Assembly (NCBI RefSeq): GCF_014297365.1
Contig: NZ_JACOQD010000001.1
Coordinates: 372,001 to 436,000, forward strand
Direction of reading: 5' to 3'
From: Winogradskyella echinorum
GTDB lineage: Bacteria > Bacteroidota > Bacteroidia > Flavobacteriales > Flavobacteriaceae
DNA length: 64,000 nucleotides
A model generated the notes under the pieces. That model worked only from the letters and a program-made list of their open reading frames with translations. It did no database searches and was not told where the DNA came from. The translations under genes and the position numbers were made by a program. The first letter of the stretch is position 1. Every line of letters begins with the position of its first letter. Shown here piece after piece: positions 44,214 through 53,823 of this stretch.

Positions 44214-45191
44214 CTATTCTGGGAAATTATTTAGTGTTAAAGTCTTAAGTGTCTTATTATCATCTTCATAGATAAAATAAACTTTTAATTCCTGATGTCT
44301 TTCTAAGAATTCTTCCACCTTTTTAATGCCCATAGCTTGAAATGCTGTTGCAAAACCATCTGCTGTCATACAATCCTCAGCGATTACAGAAACACTTAGA
44401 ATATTAGTTTTGGAAGGGTAACCCGTTTTAGTATTTATAATATGTGCGTAACGATTACCATTATCATCTGTTTTAAACTTTCTATACGTTCCAGATGTGG
44501 CTAATGCTTCATCTTTTAATGTTACTACTTTAGAGTAAGATTGTGTACCATCAAAATTTGGATCATCAATACCTACGGTCCAACCTTTTTTACTTTCTAA
44601 ATTTATGCCTGCAACACGCATATCTCCACCTATATCTACCAAATAATTATCAATCCCTTTAGATTGTAAATAGTTAGCTATAACATCGATACCATAGCCT
44701 TTGGCAATTGCATTAAATTCTAAATAAGATGCTTTGTTTTTTTGGATATCACCATCTACAAGACCAACTCTATTAAATCCAACATATCGCATTAAACTAT
44801 CTATAGTTGTACTATCTGTAAGAAATTTATTTTTCTCAGCCCCAAAATTCCATGCATTTACCACGTTACCAATTGTTGGGTCAAACACTCCTTCTGTTTG
44901 TCTGTAGATAATTTTAGAAGCTTTAAAAACATTTTTAAAATGCTCATCTACTTTGGTGATTTCATTTCTATTTAGTTTAGAAATATCTGACTCTGGAAGG
45001 TAGGTCGAAAGCGACTGATTGACAACATTAAATAGACTATCAAATTGTTTTTGGTAGTTAGTATTATCCTCTGAATAATATTGAATATTATATCCCGTAC
45101 CAAATATTGGACCCGAAAGTTTTATGTTTTTGGGCTCTTGCTTACATGAAAATAGCGCAATAAAAATTACAAAAACTACTGACTTCTTCAT
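44214..45191 (-). CDS. apbE: FAD:protein FMN transferase (ApbE)
   Basis: 325 residues, lipoprotein signal (ALFSC, Cys 16). It covalently attaches FMN to Thr of NqrB, NqrC and similar flavoproteins outside the inner membrane. Flavin and magnesium motifs are clear: STYLPESDISKLN, DPTIGNVVNAWNFG, LEFNAIAKGYGID, DIGGDMRVAG and the C-terminal TSGTYRK / HIINTKTGYPS / DCMTADGFATAFQAMG. Encoded 5 kb from the nqr operon on the same strand, and 1 nt after a small gene it is co-transcribed with. Partner of the nqr genes at 50.3-56.4 kb. Confidence 0.96.
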   Translation of the reverse strand: MKKSVVFVIFIALFSCKQEPKNIKLSGPIFGTGYNIQYYSEDNTNYQKQFDSLFNVVNQSLSTYLPESDISKLNRNEITKVDEHFKNVFKASKIIYRQTEGVFDPTIGNVVNAWNFGAEKNKFLTDSTTIDSLMRYVGFNRVGLVDGDIQKNKASYLEFNAIAKGYGIDVIANYLQSKGIDNYLVDIGGDMRVAGINLESKKGWTVGIDDPNFDGTQSYSKVVTLKDEALATSGTYRKFKTDDNGNRYAHIINTKTGYPSKTNILSVSVIAEDCMTADGFATAFQAMGIKKVEEFLERHQELKVYFIYEDDNKTLKTLTLNNFPE

Positions 45192-45192
45192 A

Positions 45193-45570
45193 TCAATTCA
45201 AATTCATTTCTATGACCTGGATACCATTATACTCAATAAGATAGTCTTCATTTAAATAAATGGGTAAATCTTCACCATTAGGATTACCAACACCAACACC
45301 AGCATATAATACTTTGGCATCTTTTTCATACGCATGTTTTTTAAAAGTTTCCATCCATACGACATCATAATTATTAGGATTCTCTGGAAGGATAACTGCT
45401 CTAACCACTACAAAAAAATATTGATTATTTTTATCAATACATACAAATTGAGGGTGGCGCTTTAACGTACTATTAATAGCAACAAATTCAAAACCACGAG
45501 CTTCCAAGTCTTTGCCAACATGGTTCATGGCAAGGTTATGGATTTCTTGAGGTGATAATGGTTTACTCAT
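45193..45570 (-). CDS. Conserved small protein co-encoded with apbE
   Basis: 125 residues from ATG 45570 (MSKPLSPQEIHNLAMNHVGKDLEARG). An ATG 15 nt upstream gives an extra MYLCI but would include the promoter motif TATCTTTG in the coding sequence, so the shorter form is preferred. It contains one compact alpha/beta domain with FVVVRAVI and DVVWMETFKKHA. Close homologues are, as I recall, often labelled Nqr subunit F-like in databases, but it has no ferredoxin or FAD motif and is not NqrF. Adjacent to apbE (stop 1 nt before its ATG), which suggests a role in Nqr flavinylation or assembly. Unverified. Confidence 0.75.
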   Translation of the reverse strand: MSKPLSPQEIHNLAMNHVGKDLEARGFEFVAINSTLKRHPQFVCIDKNNQYFFVVVRAVILPENPNNYDVVWMETFKKHAYEKDAKVLYAGVGVGNPNGEDLPIYLNEDYLIEYNGIQVIEMNLN

Positions 45571-45574
45571 TATG

Positions 45575-45582
45575 CAAAGATA
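45575..45582 (-). promoter_or_regulatory. Predicted -7 promoter element of the gene ahead of apbE
   Basis: Minus-strand TATCTTTG lies 4 nt before the ATG at 45570, implying a leaderless or nearly leaderless message. The upstream DUF4846 gene ends only 10 nt away. Confidence 0.55.
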
Positions 45583-45591
45583 CAAAGAAGC

Positions 45592-46458
45592 TTATTTAAA
45601 ACGCACAAATTTGGCACTACTGAAAGTGTAATTTGAAACTGGAATTACGGCATCATCTTCTAATTGATACCAAGGAGATATGGAAGCATCCTCAAGATTC
45701 TTTACTAAGTGAACACTTTGTGCTGGTGTATTTCCTTGAAACAATAAAAATAATTTTTCACCATTGTCATTTACAATTTCATCTGCAATCATTACAATAT
45801 GTCCAGGTGAACCTCCTTTTATTAGCATATCACCAATTTTTAAATCTTTAGCTTTAATAGATTTTAACTCATTAAATAAAGACAATGTACCAGAATACAT
45901 GTAGATTAAATTGAGGTATTTATAAAAATTATCTTTAGAAGCATTAGCAATAGCGGTTTTATGAAACGTTACTTTATTGCCTTTAATTTTTGGTCTGTAA
46001 CCTTCAGCATATTTTGTCCAAGAGCAATAGTGCCCAGAAGTAAATTTAAATCCTATTTCATCCTTTCTATTATTATCCCAAAGATATTCGCTACGTATTC
46101 TAATTAGAGCATCTGCACATTGTTGTAAACCATTTTTAGGCACAGGTATCTCTAAAATCCCTATATGTCCTCCTTGCCAAAAATATTCAGAATTGTCATA
46201 GTTTATGATTTTGCTTCCAAAAGGTTTCAACTTATAATTTCTTAAATACTCCTCAAAACTTCCTTTTGAGTAATCTGCACGTTTGTAACCAACCGGAACA
46301 TTAACTCTAGATTGTATTGTTAAACTATCTTTATTAATTAAGCTTGGGGTTTCTATTACTGCAACAGTCGTTTCTACTACCCTTTTTATTGGTTTTAATT
46401 GAAACGCTAAAAGTATAAGTACAGAGCATAGTAATAAAATAAGTAATCTTTTCTTCAT
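45592..46458 (-). CDS. DUF4846 family protein
   Basis: 288 residues with an N-terminal signal anchor (about 4-22). The conserved region contains GYKRADYSKGSFEEYLRNYKLKPFG-like and IRSEYLW, FKFTSGHYCSWTKYAEGYRP and GSPGHIVMIAD segments. The last, with its Gly-His and the earlier Cys-Ser-W, is suggestive of a papain-like or NlpC-type hydrolase pocket, but this is not an established assignment. Monocistronic, ahead of the apbE pair on the same strand. Confidence 0.85.
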   Translation of the reverse strand: MKKRLLILLLCSVLILLAFQLKPIKRVVETTVAVIETPSLINKDSLTIQSRVNVPVGYKRADYSKGSFEEYLRNYKLKPFGSKIINYDNSEYFWQGGHIGILEIPVPKNGLQQCADALIRIRSEYLWDNNRKDEIGFKFTSGHYCSWTKYAEGYRPKIKGNKVTFHKTAIANASKDNFYKYLNLIYMYSGTLSLFNELKSIKAKDLKIGDMLIKGGSPGHIVMIADEIVNDNGEKLFLLFQGNTPAQSVHLVKNLEDASISPWYQLEDDAVIPVSNYTFSSAKFVRFK

Positions 46459-46607
46459 ATTTATGTAAACGCATTACATATTGATTTTCTTATAAAAAGA
46501 ATCAAAATTGTGTAACTTTAGTGACTATAATCATTTTATTTATAAAACTTTAGATACTTACTTTTTAAGAACATATCTATATTACAAAACCATAATACTC
46601 TTTCATC

Positions 46608-49600
46608 ATGAAGCTAAATTATCTCTTACTAATTATTAGTCTATTATTATCAAATAGTACAGTTAAAGCACAAGAAGCTTACTTTACTTCTGATCCAACA
46701 TTATCTCCAGATGGACAAACAATTGTTTTTAGTTATGATGGAGACCTATGGAAGGTTTCATCTACTGGTGGAGAAGCATTACGCTTAACAGCCATGAGAG
46801 GAGAAGAAACATTACCTCGTATCTCACCTGATGGAAAATGGCTTGCCTTTACCGCAACACAATACGGCAACAAAGATGTTTATGTAATGCCAATTAATGG
46901 TGGAGATATTAAACAGCTCACGTTTCATGATGCTTCTGATGATGTAGATAGCTGGTCTTGGGATTCTAAAAACATTTTTTTTACATCATCCCGTTATAAT
47001 CGTTTTAGTGGTTATAAAGTAGCTATTAATGGTAATACTCCTACTAGATTATTTGAACACTATTTTAATAATGTCCATAATGTAGTAAGTCATCCAAAGA
47101 CTGGGGAAATCTTCTTTAACGAAAGTTGGGAGAGTAAAAACTTTACACATCGCAAACGCTATAAAGGAGATTATAATCCAGATATTAAATCTTACAATCC
47201 ATCCACTAAAACTTATAAAGAATATACCAGCTATAATGGTAAAGACATGTGGGCAACAATAGATGGTATGGGTAAACTATTTTTTGCATCAGACCAAGCC
47301 AATGGCGAGTATAATCTTTACACCTTTGTAGATGATAAAAAAACAGCACTAACCAATTTTAAAAGTTCAATAGGTTGGCCTCAAGTTAGCAGTCAAGGCA
47401 ATAAGGTGGTTTTCACCAATGATTATCAAATCTTTTTATATGATGTAGCAAGTAATAAAACTAAGAAACTCAACGTAATAATTAATCAAAACAATACACT
47501 TTATAAATCTCAAGACTTTAAAACAAAAAATAACATCAGCTATTTTGATGTCTCATCAGACAATAAAAAAATAGCATTTGTTTCACGTGGCGAATTATTT
47601 GTGTCAGACATTAAAGGAGAATTTATTAAAAAGCTAAACACTAATCCTAACGAGCGTGTTATTGAGGTAAAGTGGTTAAAGGATAATCGTACACTACTTT
47701 ACAACCAAACAGCTTCAGGATATACAAATTTATTTTCTATCGCTGCTGATGGAAAAGGACAAGAAAAACGCCATACTTCTGAAGCTCGTAATAATGTAAA
47801 TATTGTCTTAGATCATAAAATGAAAAATGCGGCATATATAAGTGGAAGAGATGAGCTTAGATTATTAGATTTAAGTACTCTAAAAAGCACTACAATAGTT
47901 AAAGATGAATTTTGGGCTTTGTATCCACCAACACCTCAATTTTCACCAGACAATAATTATATTCTCTATAATGCTTACCGCAATTTTGAATTAGATATTT
48001 TCACTTATCACATCCCATCAAAAGAAATCATTAATCTAACAAATACAGGTGTTAGTGAAGGGAACCCTACTTGGTCTTCGGATGGCAAGTATATTTACTT
48101 TGAGTCTAATTTAACACAGCCAAATTTCCCTAGAGGAAATGGTAACACCCATATTTATAGAATGGCTTTAGACAAATATGATGCTCCTTTTAAGACGGAC
48201 AAGTTTAACGACCTTTTTAAAGAAGATGAAAAAGAAGACAAAAAGGATAAAGATAAAGCAGAAAAGAAAGATGAAAAGTCAGAAGCAACCATTTCTGTAA
48301 TTATTAATAAAGAAGAGTTAATGGATCGTATAGAACGTATTAGTCCAGGTTTTGGGTCGCAAAATAATACCTATTTAATTACAGATGATGAAACAACCTA
48401 TGTGTATTATATCTCAAATCATGATGAAGGAAATCGAAATCTATGGAGAACCATAATAAAACCATTTGAGAACAACAAAACAGAAATAGTAGATAAAAAA
48501 CCTGCTAGATCTGGTCAATTAGTAAGTGCAAAAGGAAAGCATTATGCTATGATTAATGGTTCAATTAATAGCATGAATTTATCAAATAATAAATTAACTA
48601 AAATTGAAACAGAAGCAACGTTTCGAAAAAATTTAGTTAGTGAATTCAATCAAATGTTCCATGAGGCTTGGGCTGGTTTTGAATCTAATTTCTATGATGA
48701 AAAATTTCATGGAGAAGACTGGCAAAAACTAAGAGACAAGTATGCTAAATTTTTACCCTACTTAACCAAACGTTCTCAATTAAGACAACTTTTTAATGAC
48801 ATGTTAGGTGAGCTAAATACATCTCATTTTGGCTTTAACTCCTTCGGAAATGAAGATTCTACTTATTATGGTAGTCGAACATCTGCAATAGGAATTGTTT
48901 TTTCTAAAGACAATCCATATAAAGTAAAACGTGTAGTTTCTAAAAGCCCATCCGATGTAACAGGAAAAGATATAAAAGTTGGTGATATTCTAACTCACGT
49001 TAACGGACAAAAAGTAAATAACAATACAAATAGAGAATCTTATTTCTCTGAACCATCTATTGATAGAGAAATGCAATTAATCTTTAATAGAAATGGTAAA
49101 GACATTACAGTTAACATTCACCCTACATCTTCTGGAGCTTTAAGAGGTTTATTGTATGATGAATGGGTTGCAACAAATCAGTCTTATGTAGATAATAAAA
49201 GCAATAACACAATTGCCTATATACACATGAAAAACATGGGTGGTGGAGAACTCAATAATTTTATGAGAGAAATGGTTTCTGAAACTTATAAAAAAGATGC
49301 CTTAATATTAGATTTAAGAAATAATACAGGTGGTAATGTGCATGATGCCGTTTTACAATTTTTATCTCAAAAACCGTATTCTAAATGGAAATATAGAGAA
49401 GGTAAATTGGCACCACAACCAAATTTTGGTCCAGCAGCAAAACCAATTATTATACTTGTTAATGAGCAAACGCTTAGTGATGCAGAAGTCACCTCAGCTG
49501 GGTTTAAAGAACTAGGTTTAGGTAAAGTAATTGGTACAGAAACTTACCGTTGGATTATTTTCACTTCTGGTGCAGGTTTAGTTGATGGTTCTTTCTATCG

Positions 49601-49763
49601 CTTACCATCTTGGGGCTGCTATACCTTGAGTGGAGACAATTTAGAGTTTACAGGTGTTAAACCAGACATTTATATAAAAGAAGACTTTAAGGACAGGCTA
49701 ACAGGCAACCAACCACAATTAGATAAAGCTATTGAAGAAATAATGAATAGTTTAAAGCAATAA
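46608..49763 (+). CDS. Tricorn-like S41 protease
   Basis: 1051 residues with a signal peptide (1 to about 21). Residues about 25-520 form beta-propeller repeats of the WD40/TolB kind (LSPDGQTIVFSYDGDLWKVSSTGG, ISPDGKWLAFT). A Lys/Asp/Glu-rich linker (about 545-565) separates them from a second half with C1-like helices, a PDZ domain (about 770-830, SPSDVTGKDIKVGDILTHVNG) and the S41 peptidase. The nucleophile region ILVNEQTLSDAEVTSAGF, preceded by LILDLRNNTGGN, matches S41. Archaeal tricorn degrades proteasome products; here export signals point to periplasmic peptide processing. Confidence 0.93.
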   Translation: MKLNYLLLIISLLLSNSTVKAQEAYFTSDPTLSPDGQTIVFSYDGDLWKVSSTGGEALRLTAMRGEETLPRISPDGKWLAFTATQYGNKDVYVMPINGGDIKQLTFHDASDDVDSWSWDSKNIFFTSSRYNRFSGYKVAINGNTPTRLFEHYFNNVHNVVSHPKTGEIFFNESWESKNFTHRKRYKGDYNPDIKSYNPSTKTYKEYTSYNGKDMWATIDGMGKLFFASDQANGEYNLYTFVDDKKTALTNFKSSIGWPQVSSQGNKVVFTNDYQIFLYDVASNKTKKLNVIINQNNTLYKSQDFKTKNNISYFDVSSDNKKIAFVSRGELFVSDIKGEFIKKLNTNPNERVIEVKWLKDNRTLLYNQTASGYTNLFSIAADGKGQEKRHTSEARNNVNIVLDHKMKNAAYISGRDELRLLDLSTLKSTTIVKDEFWALYPPTPQFSPDNNYILYNAYRNFELDIFTYHIPSKEIINLTNTGVSEGNPTWSSDGKYIYFESNLTQPNFPRGNGNTHIYRMALDKYDAPFKTDKFNDLFKEDEKEDKKDKDKAEKKDEKSEATISVIINKEELMDRIERISPGFGSQNNTYLITDDETTYVYYISNHDEGNRNLWRTIIKPFENNKTEIVDKKPARSGQLVSAKGKHYAMINGSINSMNLSNNKLTKIETEATFRKNLVSEFNQMFHEAWAGFESNFYDEKFHGEDWQKLRDKYAKFLPYLTKRSQLRQLFNDMLGELNTSHFGFNSFGNEDSTYYGSRTSAIGIVFSKDNPYKVKRVVSKSPSDVTGKDIKVGDILTHVNGQKVNNNTNRESYFSEPSIDREMQLIFNRNGKDITVNIHPTSSGALRGLLYDEWVATNQSYVDNKSNNTIAYIHMKNMGGGELNNFMREMVSETYKKDALILDLRNNTGGNVHDAVLQFLSQKPYSKWKYREGKLAPQPNFGPAAKPIIILVNEQTLSDAEVTSAGFKELGLGKVIGTETYRWIIFTSGAGLVDGSFYRLPSWGCYTLSGDNLEFTGVKPDIYIKEDFKDRLTGNQPQLDKAIEEIMNSLKQ

Positions 49764-49766
49764 TCT

Positions 49767-50147
49767 ATGATTAAATTCTTCAAAAGTGTCTGTGCTTTTT
49801 TACTATTTTGCTCCATTTTGTTTAGTTGTGAAAAAAGCAATAAGCTTCCAGATCCTCTTGAAGCTGGCTGGAAAGGCCAATCCGTTTGCGAAGTATTAGA
49901 AGACAACAAAGAATTAAGAGTCCTTAAATGTACTTTCGAACCAGGTGTTGGGCACGAGAAACATTACCATAATCCACACTATGGTTACACAATTGCAGGT
50001 GGTAAATTTAAAATTACAGATACTACAGGAACCAGAGAGGTCGATGTGCCAACTGGTTATGGATTTAGCAATGATAAGGTTACATCGCATGAAGTTTTAA
50101 ATATTGGAGAAACAACTGCTGTTTTTTTAATTATGGAGTATAAATAA
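49767..50147 (+). CDS. Cupin-domain lipoprotein
   Basis: 126 residues, lipoprotein signal (ILFSC, Cys 21). The rest is a small RmlC-type cupin with the metal-site histidines in GVGHEKHYHNPHYGYTIAGG and a C-terminal H in VTSHEVLN. Could bind a metal and act as a dioxygenase or isomerase, or merely bind a ligand; the reaction is unknown. Follows the tricorn gene after 3 nt, so probably co-transcribed. Confidence 0.88.
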   Translation: MIKFFKSVCAFLLFCSILFSCEKSNKLPDPLEAGWKGQSVCEVLEDNKELRVLKCTFEPGVGHEKHYHNPHYGYTIAGGKFKITDTTGTREVDVPTGYGFSNDKVTSHEVLNIGETTAVFLIMEYK

Positions 50148-50176
50148 AAAACCAGCACTTTTTAAGTACTGGTTTT
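50148..50176 (+). terminator. Terminator after the cupin gene
   Basis: Stem AAAACCAG-C-ACTT / AAGT-A-CTGGTTTT with one mismatch, loop TTT, T tract at the 3' side. Confidence 0.7.
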
Positions 50177-50200
50177 AATATGTTTTGATTTTCGACTAAG

Positions 50201-50253
50201 AGATTGCCACACTTTGACTTCGACTACGCTCAGCCTGACAGCTCGCAATGACA
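50201..50253. repeat. REP-like element, family C
   Basis: Starts AGATTGCCAC, ends CTCGCAATGACA, and carries the core CTTCGACTACGCTCAGC at 50218-50234. 16 of 17 positions of that core recur within the nqrE coding sequence (51632-51648). Between the convergent cupin and nqrF genes. Confidence 0.6.
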
Positions 50254-50280
50254 AATCATTTGCCAAATATCGCTTAGCGA

Positions 50281-51597
50281 TTAACCACCAAAGTCATCAA
50301 ATCTAATATGCTCATCTGGGATACCGAAATCCTCACCCATTTTCTGAACAGCTTGGTTCATTAATGGAGGCCCACAGAAGTATAATTCTATATCTTCTGG
50401 TGCTTCGTGATGATTTAAATAGTTTTCTATTACACAATTATGTATAAAACCTACAAAACCATCACCTTCTTCGTCATTAATATCTTTTTTAATTTTCCAA
50501 TTATCACTTTCTAATGGTTCTGATAATGCCAAGTAGAATTTAAAGTTCGGGAAATCCTTTTCTAAGGCTCTAAAGTAATGTATATAGAATAATTCTGCTC
50601 TAGAACGTCCTCCATACCAATATGTTACTTTACGACCTGTTTTTAATGTTCTGAACAGTTGGTACAAATGCGAGCGCATCGGAGCCATACCAGCACCACC
50701 ACCAACATATAACATTTCTGAGTCAGATTCATTGATAAAAAACTCACCATAAGGTCCAGAAATAGTTACTTTATCACCAACCTTTTGATTAAATATATAA
50801 GATGAAGCGATACCAGGATTAACATCCATCCAGCCACCTTTGGCACGATCAAAAGGAGGAGTTGCAACACGTACATTTAACATAATTCGTCTTCCTTCTG
50901 CAGGATAAGAAGCCATAGAATACGCACGCTCTACGAGCTCTGTATTCTTCATCACCAATGGTCTTAAGTTAAACTTATCCCAATCAGCTTCAAATTTATT
51001 TGGTTCACCTGGATGATCTTCAGGATGTGCTGTAATATCCATATCAGAATACTTTACTTCACATTCAGGTATTTCAATTTGTATATATCCACCAGCTTTA
51101 TAGTTCATATCTTCAGGAATTTCAACTACAAATTCCTTAATAAATGTTGCTACATTATAGTTAGACACTACTGTTGCTTCCCATTTCTTAATACCAAAAA
51201 CTTCTTCAGGAATGGTAATTTCCATATCCTGCTTCACTTTTACTTGGCACGACAAACGTGCACCATGCTCTAATTCTTTTCTAGAAAAATGAGGAGTTTC
51301 GGTAGGTAAAGCTTCACCACCACCAGACAATACGTGACACTCACATTGAATACAAGTTCCACCTCCACCACAAGCAGATGGTAAGAATATTTTTTGTGCA
51401 CCTAAGGTTGTTAATAAGGTCCCACCAGAGGCTACTTCAATTTCTTTTTCACCATTTATCTTAATCTTTACTGGACCAGATGGCGACAGTTTCTGTTTTA
51501 CAAATAATAAAAGAGATACCAACAAAAGCGTTACCAATAAAAAGGCTGCTACTGTTGCTACTATAGTTCCGATTGTACTTGCGGCTAATATCATCAT
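50281..51597 (-). CDS. nqrF: Na+-translocating NADH-quinone reductase subunit F
   Basis: NADH-oxidising entry subunit of the sodium pump. 438 residues from ATG 51597 (a TTG at 51606 is the alternative). An N-terminal TM helix (about 10-33), then a [2Fe-2S] ferredoxin domain with ligands C76, C82, C85 and C117 ([11 protein letters not shown] and RLSC), then the FAD domain (RAYSMASYP) and the NADH domain ([38 protein letters not shown]). Last gene of the nqrABCDEF operon, 9 nt after nqrE. Complete. Confidence 0.97.
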   Translation of the reverse strand: MMILAASTIGTIVATVAAFLLVTLLLVSLLLFVKQKLSPSGPVKIKINGEKEIEVASGGTLLTTLGAQKIFLPSACGGGGTCIQCECHVLSGGGEALPTETPHFSRKELEHGARLSCQVKVKQDMEITIPEEVFGIKKWEATVVSNYNVATFIKEFVVEIPEDMNYKAGGYIQIEIPECEVKYSDMDITAHPEDHPGEPNKFEADWDKFNLRPLVMKNTELVERAYSMASYPAEGRRIMLNVRVATPPFDRAKGGWMDVNPGIASSYIFNQKVGDKVTISGPYGEFFINESDSEMLYVGGGAGMAPMRSHLYQLFRTLKTGRKVTYWYGGRSRAELFYIHYFRALEKDFPNFKFYLALSEPLESDNWKIKKDINDEEGDGFVGFIHNCVIENYLNHHEAPEDIELYFCGPPLMNQAVQKMGEDFGIPDEHIRFDDFGG

Positions 51598-51606
51598 ACT
51601 AATCAA

Positions 51607-52362
51607 TTACTTGTTTGTATTATCAGCTATGCTTAGACTACGCTCAGCACCCACTGTTTTATTTTCAGTTTCTTCTTTTTTAATGTCTTCCTTTATTACT
51701 TGGTTAACAGTAGTAGGCTCAGACGTTGGCTCTCCTTCTTCATCTCCTCCAGTTAGCATTCCTCCAAAACTCATAAATCCGATTGCCATTAAGCCCGTAA
51801 TAATAAATGTAATACCTAATCCTCTTAAAGCTGGTGGTACATTACTATATCTAATTTTTTCACGAATAGCAGCAATGGCTAAAATCGCTAAGAACCATCC
51901 TATACCAGAACCAATTCCGTAGTTTAAGGCTAAGCCTAAAGTTTCAATTTCTCTAGATTGCATAAATAACGACCCACCCAAAATGGCACAGTTTACAGCA
52001 ATTAGAGGTAAAAATATACCTAAAGAGTTATAGAGCGATGGTGAAAATTTTTCAACTATTATTTCAACTAATTGTACCATAGTTGCAATAGTTGCAATAA
52101 ACATAATGAATGATAAGAAGCTTAAGTCATAGCCTGCATATTCTTCACCTAACCATGATAAAGCACCAGGTTGTAAAATGTACTGATCTAACAACCAGTT
52201 TAAAGGTACTGTAATTGCTAAAACAAATATTACAGCAGCACCAAGACCAACGGCAGTAGATACTTTTTTAGATACAGCAAGGTAAGAACACATTCCTAAG
52301 AATGTTGCAAATACCATATTATCTATAAATATTGATTTAAAAAATAATTCTAAATGTTCCAT
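51607..52362 (-). CDS. nqrE: Na+-translocating NADH-quinone reductase subunit E, extended C-terminus
   Basis: Six-TM subunit that, with NqrD, holds the intramembrane iron centre through C25 (LGMCSYL) and C125 (AVNCAILGG). The core ends near residue 202 (GFMSFGGML), as in the ~198-residue proteobacterial form; here 49 more residues follow (acidic then basic, ending [13 protein letters not shown]). The codons for AERSLS lie in a 17-nt core shared (16/17) with the REP-like element at 50218-50234, so the tail is partly repeat-derived. It would face the cytoplasm or periplasm depending on topology. Core function is secure; the tail is of unknown use. Confidence 0.95.
   Translation of the reverse strand: MEHLELFFKSIFIDNMVFATFLGMCSYLAVSKKVSTAVGLGAAVIFVLAITVPLNWLLDQYILQPGALSWLGEEYAGYDLSFLSFIMFIATIATMVQLVEIIVEKFSPSLYNSLGIFLPLIAVNCAILGGSLFMQSREIETLGLALNYGIGSGIGWFLAILAIAAIREKIRYSNVPPALRGLGITFIITGLMAIGFMSFGGMLTGGDEEGEPTSEPTTVNQVIKEDIKKEETENKTVGAERSLSIADNTNK
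51632..51648. repeat. REP-family-C core inside nqrE
   Basis: CTTAGACTACGCTCAGC differs from the intergenic core at 50218-50234 at one position. It encodes AERSLS in the nqrE tail. Confidence 0.55.
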
Positions 52363-52370
52363 ATATTTTA

Positions 52371-52421
52371 GTTGTTTGTTGTTTGTTGTTTATTGTCAGC
52401 TTATTTGCTAACAATTAGCAA
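52371..52421. repeat. Heptanucleotide tandem repeat and hairpin in the nqrE-nqrD gap
   Basis: Three tandem GTTGTTT units (52371-52391) are followed by the hairpin TTGCTAA / TTAGCAA (52405-52421, loop CAA). This is the only sizeable gap (73 nt) inside the nqr operon. Confidence 0.6.
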
Positions 52422-52435
52422 CTTGCAACCAAATT

Positions 52436-53068
52436 TTAATCTTCTATTAAAGCTTTATTCTTTGTACGTTGTATCCAAATAATGATTCCTACAACAATAA
52501 GTGCCATAGGTGATAATAACATAAATCCGTTATTCTCATATCCTAAAGCATATAATCCTGTTTTTTCAATAGGATCACCTAATACAGGAAAACCTAGTAA
52601 AGTACCAGAACCTAGTAATTCTCTAAAGAATCCTACTATAATAAGTATTACACCATATCCTAAAGCATTACCAATACCATCTAAAAATGATCTCCATGGG
52701 CTATTACCTAAAGCAAAAGCCTCAAAACGTCCCATAATGATACAGTTTGTTATAATTAATCCAACGAATACGGATAATGTTTTACTGAGTTCGTAGGCAA
52801 AGGCTTTTAGTACCAAATCCACAATAATTACTAATGTTGCCACAACAATAAGCTGCACAATAATTCTAATTTTTGAAGGAATGATATTTCGCATTAAAGA
52901 AATAACAACATTACCAACACCAAGTACAAACAATACTGAGATAGACATCACTATTGATGCTTCTAACTCTGCTGTAATAGCTAAAGCAGAACAAATACCT
53001 AATACCTGAATTGTAATTGGATTGTTATCTGCTAATGGGTCTAATATTAATCTACTGTCTTTTCCCAT
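52436..53068 (-). CDS. nqrD: Na+-translocating NADH-quinone reductase subunit D
   Basis: 210 residues, six TM helices, homologous to NqrE. The iron-centre cysteines are C26 (GICSALA) and C109 (TNCIIMGR). Core motif GRFEAFALGN is typical of the family. Together with NqrE it transfers electrons across the membrane in the sodium-pumping complex. Starts 3 nt after nqrC's stop; a 73-nt gap precedes nqrE. Confidence 0.97.
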   Translation of the reverse strand: MGKDSRLILDPLADNNPITIQVLGICSALAITAELEASIVMSISVLFVLGVGNVVISLMRNIIPSKIRIIVQLIVVATLVIIVDLVLKAFAYELSKTLSVFVGLIITNCIIMGRFEAFALGNSPWRSFLDGIGNALGYGVILIIVGFFRELLGSGTLLGFPVLGDPIEKTGLYALGYENNGFMLLSPMALIVVGIIIWIQRTKNKALIED

Positions 53069-53071
53069 GTC

Positions 53072-53821
53072 TTAGTTTCCTTTTAAAGTTTGAAAGTAAG
53101 GTAAATACAATTTTAAATCTTTTTTAATCATTGCTGTAACACCATCTCCTGTTATCGTAGCACCCGCAATTGCATCCACTTCATTATCTGTTTTATCTTC
53201 GTTCTTTGGATCCGCATTTCCTTTAGCCACAGTGATACCCTTAAAAGCACCTCCTTCTGACAATAAATGCTCACCAATAAAGTCGTCCATAAAATAGCGT
53301 TGCTTAATGTTTGCACCTAAACCTGGTGTTTCACCTTTATGGTCAAAATAAGCTCCTTGTACAACCATATTTTTATCCAAAGCAACATAACCCCAAATAG
53401 CATCCCAAAGTCCTTTACCTCTAATTGGTGCGATATAAAATGTTTTTCCATCTTTCTCGCCAACAAATAAGGGCAAACGTCTTGTTTCGCCATTCTTAGC
53501 TTTTGCTTGTTCTTTCTTTACATCTATTAAATATGCCTGGTCATCTTCTGTTGCCGTCTTTCCTTCTACAACTAATTGTTTTTTAATGTAGTCCCCAAAA
53601 AGTTTAGGTGCGTCTTCAGTAGAAACAAAATTTGCACTTGTACCTTCATTTGCATTCACTCCCATTGCATATAGGATATTCTGTTGTTTCTCTAAACGCT
53701 CATTTTCAGTAATCATCGGTTTTAAAGATGATGCTAAAAACGCTAGTAAAGCACCCACAATTAACACCATACCAATGGCAAAAATTATAGTATATGAATT
53801 TTTATCTGTTCTTTGTTCCAT
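53072..53821 (-). CDS. nqrC: Na+-translocating NADH-quinone reductase subunit C
   Basis: 249 residues: an N-terminal TM helix (about 11-31) and a periplasmic FMN-binding domain. The FMN is expected on T222 of AGATITG (canonical SGAT-T), a target for ApbE encoded at 44.2 kb. GLWDAIWGYVALD and DHKGETPGLG are family motifs. Two nt after nqrB. Confidence 0.96.
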   Translation of the reverse strand: MEQRTDKNSYTIIFAIGMVLIVGALLAFLASSLKPMITENERLEKQQNILYAMGVNANEGTSANFVSTEDAPKLFGDYIKKQLVVEGKTATEDDQAYLIDVKKEQAKAKNGETRRLPLFVGEKDGKTFYIAPIRGKGLWDAIWGYVALDKNMVVQGAYFDHKGETPGLGANIKQRYFMDDFIGEHLLSEGGAFKGITVAKGNADPKNEDKTDNEVDAIAGATITGDGVTAMIKKDLKLYLPYFQTLKGN

Positions 53822-53823
53822 GA

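Noticed and set aside
51611-51922. 103-residue plus-strand ORF opposite nqrE
   Set aside because: Antisense to nqrE including its extended tail; no signal of independent coding.
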